Below, in pieces: positions 1 to 11,485 of a stretch of 64,000 bases of DNA; positions within the stretch are counted from its first letter, which is position 1; every line of letters starts with the position of its first letter. The notes below the pieces were generated by a model. The model made no database searches. It was not told the origin of the DNA and worked only from the letters and a program-made list of their open reading frames with translations. Made by a program: the position numbers and the translations under genes. The stretch is from the NCBI GenBank assembly GCA_963921425.1, contig OY992836.1, positions 5,533,825 to 5,597,824 of the forward strand. Reading direction: 5' to 3'. The DNA is from Dryas octopetala. Its lineage: Eukaryota > Streptophyta > Magnoliopsida > Rosales > Rosaceae.

Positions 1-1188
1 AGTTGAACTCAAATGAGACTTCTTATTTTTCTAACTAGTTGATTGCCATGTGCTACTCATGTGAGGGTTAAAGAGCATAGATTAAGCTAAACTGTTTTGC
101 CAAACAATTTAGTGCACATGTGGTCATTCAGTTTTGTAACAATAAACTTGATTAAGATAGTAAATTACTGATTCCTAAAGTTGTAAACAGGTATTTGATA
201 GCCATACCAATGCTCTCATAGTTAAATACCACCATCGTCATTTGTCTCTGTCTCTGTCTGTCTGTCTGTCTGTCTGTCTCTACCCCCCCCCCCCCCCCCC
301 CCAATCCTCTTCTTCTCTTCTCTTCTCTTCTCCTCTCTGTTTTGTTGGGGGAGTTTTATAGAGGGAGAAGTTCAAGTCAGGTCATGCTTGCAAGAGGTAT
401 GATGACAGCTGACACCACCTTGGGGATATCTCATTGGTACATACTGAATTATAGAAAATATTTTGAGAGAATCATTTCATCTCATATACCATGTTGGTAT
501 ATTATAAATTATCAAAATATCCTTCTTATACGGATGATCTTGGGAGCCTGACCCTCTCCTTTTTAAAAGTCAATGAAAACAAAGTGGGGCCTATGATCTT
601 GGGAGCTTCTGTATCTGACAGCCAAGGGAAAGGGGAAATGGCTAACTGTTGATGCTCCATTTCAAGAAGATTGTGGCTCAGGGAATTAGTATCAAAGCAG
701 ATATGCCAAGTAGATCAATTGTGTGTGTCACTCAATAGAGAAACTTCAGGGAAAGAAACAAATTAGAGTTGATTGATAGATATAATTTTCTTATAATCTC
801 GTATATGTTTTTCGTTGATGGTATGTATCTTCCTATACATTTGGCTTGAGTGTCACATCCTTTCACGTGTAGAGAAAACCTTCAACGGGAAGGTTGCGGG
901 CAATGAATAGCTTAATAAAATTGACTGATACTCAAATACTAAAACTTGAGGATACCGTTGCCTCCCTCTGCCCTTTAATTTCCTATCTCCAAAATTTCTT
1001 GGTTATGATATAGGGGAATTTTCTTAAATAATTTTACAGGAATTGAAATCTTTTAAGTTCTTCCTGGTGGTTATTTATTGTTTCTTTCCTGGTATTCTGG
1101 GCAACATGCATATTTGTTATTACTTATGGTTGCAATGAAAATTATGCAGATTAGCATCAATATAATTTTTGTATGAATTACATGATAG
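1..1188 (+). other. Intronic sequence upstream of the MACPF last exon
   Basis: AT-rich sequence with no exon I can support. It ends in an acceptor AG at 1187-1188, directly before the MACPF coding exon, so at least its right part is the last intron of that gene. The earlier exons presumably lie left of the window. It holds the microsatellite described separately. Short open frames near 342-551 show no family resemblance. Confidence 0.6.
240..340. repeat. Compound microsatellite (TCTG)n-(C)n-(TTCTC)n
   Basis: A run of TCTG/TCTC repeats passes into roughly 20 consecutive C, then into a CTTCT/TTCTC-rich stretch. The whole tract is pyrimidine-only on the + strand apart from the G of the TCTG units and a few interruptions. 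Such tracts are length-variable and prone to sequencing error. Confidence 0.9.
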
Positions 1189-1878
1189 GTTGATGTGGGT
1201 AAGAAGCCAGTGACTGGTCTCCGATTGTATTTGGAGGGAAAAAGAAGCAACTGCTTAGCAATCCACTTGCAGCATCTTTCAACGCTGCCAAAGACCTTCC
1301 AACTCCAGGATGAAGTGAATGGAAATATCTCTCATCCTTCATCTGACCGCAGATATTTCGAAAAGGTTCAATGGAAGAGCTTCTCTCATGTCTGCACAGC
1401 TCCTGTTGAGGCTAATGATGATTTCTCTGTTGTCACTGGGGCTCACTTTGAAATTGGAGACTCTGGCATGAAGAAAGTTTTATTCTTACAGCTTCATTTC
1501 TCTAAAGTTGCTGGTGCAACCAATGTTAGACAAGCTGAGTGGGATGGTTCCCCTGGTTTGGCTCAGAAATCTGGATTAATTTCAACCCTTATCAGCACTC
1601 ATTTCTCAACTGCTCAAAAACAGCCGCCTCCTCGGCCTTCTGATGTGAACATAAACTCCGCTGTGTATCCTGGAGGCCCTCCAGTGCCCACACAGACGCC
1701 TAAACTTTTGAGGTTTGTGGACACAACAGAAATGACTAGAGGACCACAGGATTCACCTGGGTATTGGGTCGTGTCTGGGGCAAGGCTTGTTGTTGAGAAG
1801 GGTAAAATATCTCTACGGGTCAAGTATTCTCTTTTGACCCTGATTTTACCTGATGAAGAGATGCCAGATGGTTATTGA
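1189..1878 (+). CDS. MACPF domain-containing protein (CAD1/NSL1 group, At4g24290-like), last exon
   Basis: This exon codes for the C-terminal 229 residues of a plant MACPF protein. Recognisable family blocks are PVTGLRLYLEGKRSN, a SHVCTAPVE block, KSGLISTLISTHFS, PRPSDVNINSAVYPGGPPVP and SPGYWVVSGARLVVEKGKI. The order and spacing match my memory of Arabidopsis At4g24290. The pore-forming MACPF fold itself lies in upstream exons outside the window, so only the tail is visible. The exon opens after AG at 1187-1188 with codons for VDVGKKPV, and the stop is TGA at 1876-1878. Family members (CAD1, NSL1) act as negative regulators of salicylic-acid-linked cell death; that role is family knowledge. 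The exon has no stop or frameshift, so the gene looks functional. Confidence 0.93.
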   Translation, partial: VDVGKKPVTGLRLYLEGKRSNCLAIHLQHLSTLPKTFQLQDEVNGNISHPSSDRRYFEKVQWKSFSHVCTAPVEANDDFSVVTGAHFEIGDSGMKKVLFLQLHFSKVAGATNVRQAEWDGSPGLAQKSGLISTLISTHFSTAQKQPPPRPSDVNINSAVYPGGPPVPTQTPKLLRFVDTTEMTRGPQDSPGYWVVSGARLVVEKGKISLRVKYSLLTLILPDEEMPDGY

Positions 1879-2494
1879 AAGGGGATAGCTAAAAAAAAAA
1901 AAAAGAACATGGGATATAGGTAGGGAAAGAGAATCGTAACTGGTTTGTGGGGGCATTCTCGATGTTCATATTCTCATCAGAGGTGGAGAATCTGTTAGAA
2001 TATTTGATGAGTTGGTTGTATATAACTTTTTAATATGCTTCTGTGTAAATTTTTTGTCATATTTTTTTTTGTAGATTTCCGCTTATGGTGCTGATGTTTG
2101 AATATTTGAATTGGATGAGTTAATTGACAAAATTTGTTGTGGTTCGTAAAATTCTTTCTTTGGTTTGTGTGGTGCTTCAGGAGCAATGTCTTCATCTGCT
2201 ATTGATGCAAAGTTTGTTTGCTTGGTTTTACGAATGCCCACTTTTTATAAATCAAAGAGGAAATGGCGAGAATGGAACTATTTTACATCAAATACAAATA
2301 TTCTCAATTATATGGATGATATTACTTTAAATAAATACATGAGATGGTCAATGACCATTTGGTTAACTGGATGACATCTAGTCTTTCATTTTGTATGAGG
2401 TGTTTAATTTAATTCTCATTGACTACAGTTGTTGATTAATTAATAATGTCCGATGTTCTATTCCTATTTAGGTTAGAACGTACAATACCAAAAA

Positions 2495-2525
<31 letters not shown>

Positions 2526-2541
2526 CATATGGAGAGGATAT
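1879..2541 (+). other. 3' UTR and downstream flank of the MACPF gene
   Basis: AT-rich non-coding sequence follows the MACPF stop codon. It contains an A-run at about 1890-1903 and a (TA)n tract at about 2503-2526 that borders the foldback element. I cannot place the polyadenylation site. Confidence 0.4.
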
Positions 2542-2918
2542 CAGGCTCCTTCTGTTGAGATATACCCTGTTGGGGCCCACACGAGTCATTTTGTGTCGAT
2601 CCGAACCATTCAATTTTTACATCTTCATAGATATATCATCATTGCAAAAAATTAGCCAAATCGGAAATCATTTGCCTATCTAACTTTGATCAAATAAATG
2701 GACGAACCAAATATTTTCGATGAAACCGTCCATTTGTTTGATCAAAGTTAGATAGACAAATGATTTCCGATTTGGCTAATGTTTTGCAAAGATGATCTAT
2801 CAATGAAGATGTAAAAATTAAACGGTTCGGATCGACACAAAACGACTCGTATGGGCTCTAACAAGATCATACCTCAACATAAATAAGTTGAGGCATACTT
2901 CCACAGAAGGAACCTGTA
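2542..2918. mobile_element. (TA)n-bounded foldback element, copy A
   Basis: Long imperfect inverted repeat of about 377 bp with no coding capacity. The ends are CAGGCTCCTTCTGT on the left and its near reverse complement CAGGTTCCTTCTGT on the right. The arms share further blocks, including one that contains TTTTGTGTCGATCCGAACC. The inner arms carry ATTAGCCAAATCGGAAATCA and TAACTTTGATCAAA and meet near 2720. Both sides abut (TA)n runs (about 2503-2526 and 2919-2930). Related copies lie at 19638-20038, 20171-20448 and 23471-23836. This resembles the rice Micron type, which inserts into TA microsatellites, but assignment to that family is inference. Confidence 0.85.
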
Positions 2919-4614
2919 TATATATATATATTATTTTTTATAAGTCATGCGACTCATGCGCCAGCACTTGCAGTGCTACATAAAGCGGTAAGAAACAATT
3001 CTTAAAACAATTTCGTATACTAGATATTAATACTTAGAGCATTGAAAAAATTACATGGCATAATCAGCCATTTATATGAATCTGTCTTTTGAGAATATTT
3101 TCATAAGCTTTCCAAGAGTTTTCACTAAATTTCAAACTTTTAACTCCTTAAAGAGTTTGAATATATTGCAACAATATTTAATTCAAATTCTAAATTCTTT
3201 TTTTATTCAAGTACTTACTGAGACAATTAATACCACATAATATATTGATAATTGTAAAATACACTTTAGATATGCCAGGATGTGCTTTGAGCAATTAATT
3301 TACTTCATGACATTTTAGATATCTTGGAATTGGTTCCTAGTAATTTACTTATATAAAATCACTTTTGGCGATATATTTTAGGCATTTCATAACCTTCAAA
3401 TATTTTGGAGTATGTAACACTTTGTATATATGCAATGACAATTGTTTCATAATCATAATGTCAGATCTATACATGGAAATCTTGTACCATGTACATTGAT
3501 TTTATTTCACTTCATTACAAACACCTATGTGAGACATTTCAATCTTTCCAATCCATGCAATCTCGTGTGCGTGGTCATGCCCCAAAATCAATTAAGTTTT
3601 TTATTTGGGAAGCTTTGAAGAATGCATTAATTGCCTTGTTTTTTTTTTTTTTTTTTTGCCTGGGAAGACGTGGTGTGCCCCAAATCGATGAATGAGAAGC
3701 CAACAAGAAGAAGAGCACATTCTACATTGGTCGTGTGGAAGCACTTGCTTTTGTGGATATAATTGATCGATTGGTTCGCATGGAAGCCAAAGGATATGAA
3801 CTTAAAAACCAAGATTGATCTGTCTACTCTTAGACTAGAAAGTCTCTTGGTCATTGGTTTACAAATGAATTTTCTAAAAATTAAAGTAGGTACCATGCTT
3901 TGCCTGCCTACTCAATTGGCAATCAGCTTGCATGTAATTGCCCATGTTTTTACACCTATTTTCGAATGGAATTTTCCTAATATTTTTACACTTGGTGTCT
4001 TAAAGTGTCTACTTTTATACTAGAGAAGTTTGACGTAATTGAGTTTGTACAAAAGTTTATAAAAATGTTTTAGTGAGAGTTACTCATAATTTTTCCCAAA
4101 CTGCGAGTGTGTCCGATTTCACTTTTTATATGGTTTTTCTAAAGTTCTTGAGCGCAAATAATTTTTAATAATTACCTTGATTAAACCTCTTGTGAGTATT
4201 TTGAAACAAATTTGAAAGGCCAAATGATTTTTGTCTGATTTATTACACATTTCACAATTTGATACCCTGTCACTTTTGTAGTGTTAAGCTAAGGACTTTT
4301 TGTGACCTTTGCTTGTTTGTTGTGCTTTTCTTGAGGATTTCAATGTGTGGACAACACTTTTCTTTTGAAGAAGCTACTACCAAAAGGTGGGGGAAGTCGG
4401 CCAAGCAATTAATGATTTCATGTATGTGTATTATTTGTTTGTGTGCATGTAAATGAGGGACTTAATTAGGCTAAGCTAAGCCAAGATAATTTGGCATAGA
4501 CCTTCTCCAAATTCCTTCCAACAACAAGGAATTAACAAAATGTGTTTCACTAGCTTGGAAAGTGACCAATTAATGAATTGGGGGCTTTATGTTAAGCTAA
4601 GTCAATATAAAGTG
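2919..4614. other. Intergenic AT-rich DNA
   Basis: No gene supported. A T-run lies at about 3640-3657. Short open frames in several phases lack family resemblance. No clear terminal repeats were seen. Confidence 0.5.
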
Positions 4615-4704
4615 TCAAGTCTAATAAGTACCTTGTGTAAGAATTGAGAAATTATATGGCTGAAATATTTAGTATTCTCTTATTTATTACCTGTGTCTAC
4701 TATT
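4615..4704 (+). pseudogene. ycf1: Nuclear plastid insertion: ycf1 fragment, left piece
   Basis: Translation of the + strand gives Ycf1 (TIC214) blocks SNKYL, ELRNYMAEI and ILLFITCVYY, with one in-frame stop. The fragment stops at 4704, where the Copia LTR begins. The next ycf1 codons ([10 protein letters not shown]) resume at 10151 on the far side of the element, so the two pieces are one insertion. The left limit is approximate because similarity fades before about 4615. Ycf1 is an essential plastid inner-envelope protein when encoded in the plastid; this nuclear copy is non-functional. Confidence 0.85.
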
Positions 4705-4855
4705 TGTCAAACAATGTGTTTAGGGTTTAATAATTTCAGCATCTTTCATTAATCACATAAAAAAGGTATTTATACCTGTACAAGTGAGGGTCTAAATAGC
4801 AAATACATCTATTCCTATAATTACAAGAAAACCCATATAAACTAGGAATTTAACA
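4705..4855 (-). repeat. Copia 3' LTR (151 bp)
   Basis: Left copy of the LTR pair, starting TGTCAAACAATG and ending GGAATTTAACA on the + strand. The polypurine tract adjoins it at 4856. Confidence 0.95.
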
Positions 4856-7800
4856 CTCCCCCTCAAGTTGGTGCATAAACATCACACATGCCCAACTTGA
4901 TAAGTGAGCAATCAAATATCCTACTTGACACAGCCTTGGTAAGAACATCAGCCAGCTGGTCTTCAGATTTCACAAAAGGGAAATCAACAATCTTAGCCTC
5001 TAATTTCTCTTTAATGAAATGACGATCAATTTCCACGTGCTTCGTACGATCGTGTTGAACCGGATTATGAGCAATCTCAATCGCAGATTTATTATCACAA
5101 AATAACTTCATAGCGACCTTGGGTTTATACCCCAAATCTATCAACAACCTCCTCAGCCACAGGAGCTCACAAATACCATTTGCCATACCTCGGTACTCCG
5201 CTTCGGCACTGGATCTAGACACCACCTGTTGTTTCTTACTTCGCCAAGTAACTAAATTACCACCAACAAAGGTGAAATACCCAGCTGTAGACCTCCTATC
5301 ATCTGCTGATCCTGCCCAATCAGCATCTGTAAATCCAATAACATCCAAATGGTCATGTTTACTAAATAACAACCCTTTACCTGGTGCGGATTTCAGATAC
5401 CTCAAGATACGTTCAACTCCATCCATATGTAATTTCCGTGGGTCATGCATGAACTGACTCACCACATTAACAGCATAGGCAATGTCCGGTCGAGTGTGAG
5501 CTAGATAAATTAATCTCCCCACAAGTCTTTGATATCTTCCTCTGTCAGTCGGAGCAGAATTGTAGCTTTCAAACAACTTATGGTTCTGCTCAATAGGAGT
5601 TGCAGCAGGCTTACAAGCAAGCATACGTGTTTCTGTCAAGAGATCAAGAACATACTTTCTCTGGGACAAAAAAATCTCATGTGAAGATCTCGCTACTTCA
5701 ATCCCAAGGAAATACTTCAGGTTACCTAATTCTTTCATCTCAAACTCAGAAGCCAGGTAAGTTTGTAGCGAGGCCATCTCCTCCTGATCATCTCCTGTCA
5801 AAACCATATCATCCACATATATAATGAGTACAGTACGCTTGTTACCTCTTCGTTTAATGAATAGTGTATGGTCTGAATTACTTTGTTTATAGCCTGCAGC
5901 TTTCATAGACTTGGAGAACCGTCCAAACCAGGCTCTAGGTGATTGCTTTAGGCCATACAATGCCTTTCTTAGTCTGCACACCATACCAGACTGTTCTAGT
6001 TCAGGAATTCCAGGAGGAGGATCCATATAGACCTCTTCTTCAAGATCGCCATGCAAGAATGCATTCTTGACATCAAACTGAAGAAGAGGCCACTCCAGAT
6101 TAGCAGCTAGAGACAACAACACCCTCACAGTATTCAACTTTGCTACTGGAGCAAATGTCTCCTGATAGTCAACTCCATAAGACTGAGTGTACCCCTTGGC
6201 AACCAACCGAGCTTTATACCTCTCTATGGAACCATCAGCTCTATGTTTAACCGCATAGACCCATCTGCATCCCACAGGTTTCTTCCCTTTAGGTAACTGA
6301 ACCAACTCCCAAGTCCTATTTTTCACTAATGCCTCCATTTCTTCTGCCATTGCCTTAGTCCATCTTGAATCTGCTAAAGCATCCTGCAAATTTCTTGGGA
6401 CAGATACAGAAGATAATTGATGCACAAATGACTTATATGACTCGGATAGCCTATGCGAAGACACATGCCTATTTATAGAGTATTTGGCTTTGGCGTTAGG
6501 ATCTGGTTCATAAGATGTAGGTGGAATACCTCGGGTTGACCTATGTGGAAGCTTATACCTAGAGGTGTCAGGCTCAGACTCAGATTGGATACTCAAATCA
6601 TCAGAAAAAGAAGGGGAAATAGGATGTACCTCATGAGACGCCTCTGGAGAAGATTGTATCAGTGGTGAAGTATGAGGACTGAGAGTTGTACTATCATCAA
6701 ACAAACCTCCAAACACTGAAGAGTCAGAAAGATCACTGTCACACTGCACCGCCGAGTCTGTAGGTAAGCAAGATTGATCTACCAGAGGAGGTATTTCACC
6801 CACCGTACCCACTGAGCGCTCGATACTACATTGCTCGTCCTTTTTGTCCTGTAACCTAAAACCATTGAAAAACTCCATATCTATGGCATTCGACCCTTCA
6901 CCAACGTTCTCCCCCTGAAGGGAAGGTGCGGAACACTCATAAAAAAATTGTTCCTCATGAAATGTAACATCCATAGAGACATGGAACCGACGAGACGGAG
7001 GATGATAGCACTTGTATCCTTTAGTAGCACGACCATAGCCAACAAATACACATTCCAAAGCTCGGGGCTCCAATTTGGTACGTTGATGCTCATGTAAATG
7101 GACATACACAACGCAGCCAAACACTCGAGGTTCCAAATGCAAAATAGACGGAAGCTCACAAGAGTCAGCAAGGACATCCAATGGGCGCCGAAAATCGAGA
7201 ACACTAGATGGAGTGCGGTTAATTAAGTATACGGCTGAGCTAAGGGCATCGCCCCATAAGAAGGTCGGTACTCGACCGCCAATCAACAATGATCGAGCAA
7301 CCTCTAGTAAGTGTCTATTCTTCCGTTCAGCCACCCCATTCTGTTGGGGAGAATAAGAACAAGATGTCTGATGGATAATGCCATGTAAACCAAAGTAATC
7401 TGTCAATCATTTGTTAACATATTCGCCGCCATTATCCGAGCGGAGAATACGAATCGAATGATTGAACTGAGTTTTCACCATCTTATGGAACAATTGGAAT
7501 ACTCCACATACATCACTTTTATTATGAAGAAAATAAATCCAGGTCATACGCGTGCAATCATCTATGAACATGACAAACCATCGAACGCCATTACAAGTAG
7601 AAAGAGGGGCAGGTCCCCAAACATCAGAGTGAACCAAACCAAAAGGAATTCCACATTTATTATCATTAGAAGAAAAAACTATTCGGTGACTCTTAGCCAA
7701 CACACAAGTTTCACATTGGAAATCCTAGAAATTACAACCACGAAACAACGAGGGAAATAACCGCCTTAGATAACTAAACGAAGGATGACCCAACCGCTGA

Positions 7801-9289
7801 TGCCAGAGCCAGATCTTCTTCTTATTCGCAACTAACTGAGCACCACTAACATGATGAGCCTGACTTACACCATCCACACCCAAAGTATCACCATCCAGAT
7901 AGTACAAGTCCCCATCTCTCCTACCACTGCCAATCCTCTCCTTGGTATGAATATCCTGAAAAATACAGTGAGTAGGAAAGAAAACAACAACACAACCACG
8001 AGATGCAGTTAGTTGACTAACAGACAATAAATTGCAGTTTAAAGACGGAACAAACAAGGTATTAAACAAGGTAAGAGACGAAACAGACACAGTTCCAATA
8101 CCAAGGACTGGAGAAGACACACCATTGGCATTAGTAATGAATGGTTTAGGACTACTAGATGACAAGGATTGGAATGCATATCTATCACAAGTCATATGAT
8201 CGGTGGCACCTGTGTCAATTATCCATGTATTTGTACAAGAATTAGCAGGAGTACGCAAAGCACAATAAGATATACCTGACTTAGCAGCAAAAATAGAAGT
8301 ATTGACCAAATTTCCCTTAGGAGCCGGTTGGGTAGCCTTAAAAGGAGAGTCCCCTGGAGATGCCTTCATGCCTTTCGGATGCCATTCCGGATACCCATGA
8401 AGTTGAAAACACTTCTCTACCACATGGTTGGTACCATTACAATGAGTACATTTCCGAGTCTCGTTCTTTCTAGTCCCGAACCGGTTACCACTTGAGGGTT
8501 TGGCCACCATGGCCATACTAGTATTAGGACCACCAAGCATGACATCCTGGCGATTAGCTTCAGCACACACTGTAGCATAAGCAGTACGAAGGTCAGGCAG
8601 AGGAGAGGTAGCAAGAATCCTTCCTCTAACACTATCCAAATGCGAATCAAGTCCAGCCAGAAAAACATATAGCCGATTAGCACTAACAATATCATTATAC
8701 AACCCAATATCTCTCGAACATTCCATAGGACAAGGTTGAATTGCATCCACCTCCTGCCAAAGTTTTTGCAATATACCATAATATTCAATAATAGTTCGAC
8801 CATTTTGACGAGTGGAAATAACCTGACAATGGAGAGAATAAGCCTTGGAACCATCCTGACTCACAGAATACTGCCTCTTGAGAGCATCCCATATTTCCTT
8901 GGCTGTTGCCATACGAATGAACAATGATCGCACATCCTTGGTCATTGCATCCAAGAGCCAAGACTTAACCATGCAATTTTCATCTTCCTAGGCCTCAAAT
9001 TCAGGTGAATCATGATCCGTAGGCATAGGATGTGAACCTGAAACTAAACCCCAGCGCTTCCGGCCTCGGATCTTATTCTGTGCATTTAAAGCCCACTCAC
9101 CATAGTTCGTGCCATCAAGCTTTTCTGGTGTGATTACTGAGTCATTAAAAGTAACCGGAGGAAGTGTAGGAGGTGCACTCAATTCAGCCTTCTTGCCATC
9201 AGTCTTGGAAGAGTTGGCCATGATACCAAAAAAAAAAACAGCGAGCAACCAAGCAATCGGAGTCACGGGTACAGTAACAAACAGAGCAA

Positions 9290-9760
9290 ACTAAGTGGCA
9301 GCAAGTTATCAACTGTCACTGCAATCAGAGGCGGCAAGGCGGCGAGCACAGACCAGCAAGCTAACGACGTCACAGCGGCGCGCACAGACAGCGAGCGGCG
9401 TCGTCACAGTGAGCAGCGTCACGGTGAGTGACCGGCGCACCAGCGAGCAGAGTGGTTGGCGTCACTGGAAAAGATTGGTCGGCGTCACGGTGACTGGTCG
9501 ACGCGCACAGGATCGGCGCGCACAGGAAGGGAGGTCGGCGCACAGGCGAGCGAGCAGCGTTGCGTCACTGGAGGACTTGGCGTCGTCTCTGGAAAGGATT
9601 GGCGCACAGGCGTCGTCACTGGAGAAATCGGCGTCGGGCGGTGTCGCGTCACCGGAAGGAGTCGGCGTCACTGGAGGAGGTGATCGTCGTCGCAGTGACT
9701 GGTCGTCGGCGCACAGGCGGGCACGGGCAGAGATGAGTTTCCGGTGAAGAGAGATACCAA
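9290..9760 (-). repeat. GC-rich repetitive leader of the Copia element
   Basis: Between the primer-binding site and the start of GAG lies a GC-rich block. It is built of short degenerate repeats of GTCACTGG, GGCGTC and GGCGCACAGG. Its composition contrasts sharply with the AT-rich surroundings. It has no recognisable coding function. Confidence 0.7.
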
Positions 9761-9999
9761 TGGAGGCGTCTCTGATGCTTCTCTGTTTGAACAGATCCAC
9801 AACACACCAGGACACTCAAGAGCAGCGGAATAAGGCAGCGGAATAAGTCACGCAAGAGCAAGAATTAATCCCATGCACACAGCAACAAGGATTTACACAG
9901 AGATTCTCACGCATGGAACAATAAAAACAGATCAAGATCAACCCTAACACACCACCAAAAAACTAAGTACGAATAGGAGTTTGGGTGGCTCTGATACCA

Positions 10000-10150
10000 T
10001 GTCAAACAATGTGTTTAGGGTTTAATAATTTCAGCATCTTTCATTAATCACATAAAAAAGGTATTTATACCTGTACAAGTGAGGGTCTAAATAGCAAATA
10101 CATCTATTCCTATAATTACAAGAAAACCCATATAAACTAGGAATTTAACA
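10000..10150 (-). repeat. Copia 5' LTR (151 bp)
   Basis: Right copy of the LTR pair, identical in my reading to 4705-4855. The tRNA-iMet primer-binding site adjoins it at 9981-9999. Confidence 0.95.
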
Positions 10151-11485
10151 CTATCTAGGTAGAATACCATCACCCATTGTTACGAAGAAACTAAAAGAAA
10201 CCTCTGAAACGGAGGAAAGTGAGAAAGAAACAACTTCCGAAACAAAAGGGGATTAAACAGGAACAAGAGGGATCCACCGAAGAAGATCTTTCCCCTTCCC
10301 TTTTTTCGGAAGAAAAGGAGGATCCGGACAAAATCGATGAAACGGAAGAGATCCTAGTGAAGGGAAAGGAAAAAACAAAGGATGAATTCCACTTTAAAGA
10401 CATGCTATAAAAATATACCCGTTTATGAAACTTATTATCTAGATGGGAATCAAGAACAAGAAAATTCGAGGTTAGAAACATTTAAAGAAAAAAAGGATCT
10501 CTTCGGGTTTGAAAAACCGATTGTGACGTATTATTCTTTTCGACTATAAAATATGGAATCATCCGTTGCGGTATGTAAAAAACAATCAATTTGAAAATGC
10601 TGTAAGAAATGAAGTGTCACAATACTTTTTTTATACATGTCAAAGCGATGGAAAAGAAAAAAAATATCTTTTACGTACCCTCCCAATTTGGGAACTTTTT
10701 TGGAAATGATACAAAGAAAGATGTCTCTGTTCACAAAAGAAAAATTCCCCTCTAATGAGTTTATAATCATTAGAGTTATACTAATGAACATAAAAAAAAA
10801 AAAAAAACCTAAGCAAAAACTTAATTTATAAATAGAGTAAAAGCACTCGACAAAACTCTAGATGAGGAATCCTTTGTTCTGAATGTACTTGAAAAACGAA
10901 GTAGATTGTGTAATGATAAGACTAAAAAATAATAATTATCCCAAATATATGATCCTTTCTTAAATGGACCTTATTGCAGACAAATCAGAATTTTGTTTTC
11001 ACTCTCAATCATAAATGAAAATTCTATAAAAAAATTACATAAAAAGGATTTGGATAAATAAGATTCATGGTATACTTATTATTAGTAATTACCTAGAATT
11101 TGAACAAAAAAAAAACATTTTATAGAAAATCATTAGCAACATAAATTAGTTATTTATTGAAGTTAAACAATGAAATGAATTTTCTTTAAAATCAACATCA
11201 AGTTTAAAAGACATTTTTTAGTTCTCGAACACGAACAAGTAAGAATTGATTCAGAAGATCGAATAAATTTAAAATTTAACATTTTTATTCGATGCAGTTA
11301 GAGCTGTTCCTAACGATAAAACGATTAAAAAAAATCGATTGGAATAAAAGAAATCAATAAAAAAGTTCCTCAATGGTCATACAAATTAATCAACGATTTG
11401 GAACAACAGGCTAGAGGGAGAAATCGAGGAAAGTGTGGTAGAGGATCCTCAGATTCGTTCAAGAAAAGTCAAACGTGAGTTTACC
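10151..11485 (+). pseudogene. ycf1: Nuclear plastid insertion: ycf1 fragment, right piece
   Basis: Reading several frames gives successive Ycf1 blocks: [100 protein letters not shown] and [13 protein letters not shown]. This corresponds to a segment after the N-terminal membrane region of plastid Ycf1. Many stops and frameshifts and long A-runs show a decayed nuclear copy. The order and orientation match the plastid gene without rearrangement. The right limit near 11485 is approximate. Confidence 0.9.

Larger units (their letters stand above)
4705..10150 (-). mobile_element. Ty1/Copia LTR retrotransposon, broken
   Basis: Complete-looking Copia element of 5446 bp on the minus strand. It has two 151-bp LTRs (4705-4855 and 10000-10150) that I read as identical, each TG...CA. 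The primer-binding site at 9981-9999 reads TGGTATCAGAGCC on the minus strand, complementary to initiator methionine tRNA. The polypurine tract is at 4856-4866. Domain order from right to left is GAG, zinc knuckle (about 8410-8455), protease DTGATDHM (about 8188-8220), GAG-pre-integrase, integrase (about 7000-7700), reverse transcriptase with YVDDM (about 5800) and RNase H (about 4900-5330). Target duplication is CTATT/CTATC, 5 bp with one difference. The gag-pol frame is broken in about three places. Identical LTRs indicate a very recent insertion, although 151 bp gives coarse dating. Confidence 0.95.

Noticed and set aside
9295-9747. 150-codon open frame on the + strand
   Set aside because: It lies in the GC-rich repetitive leader of the minus-strand Copia element. 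The protein is a product of the repeat words and matches no family.
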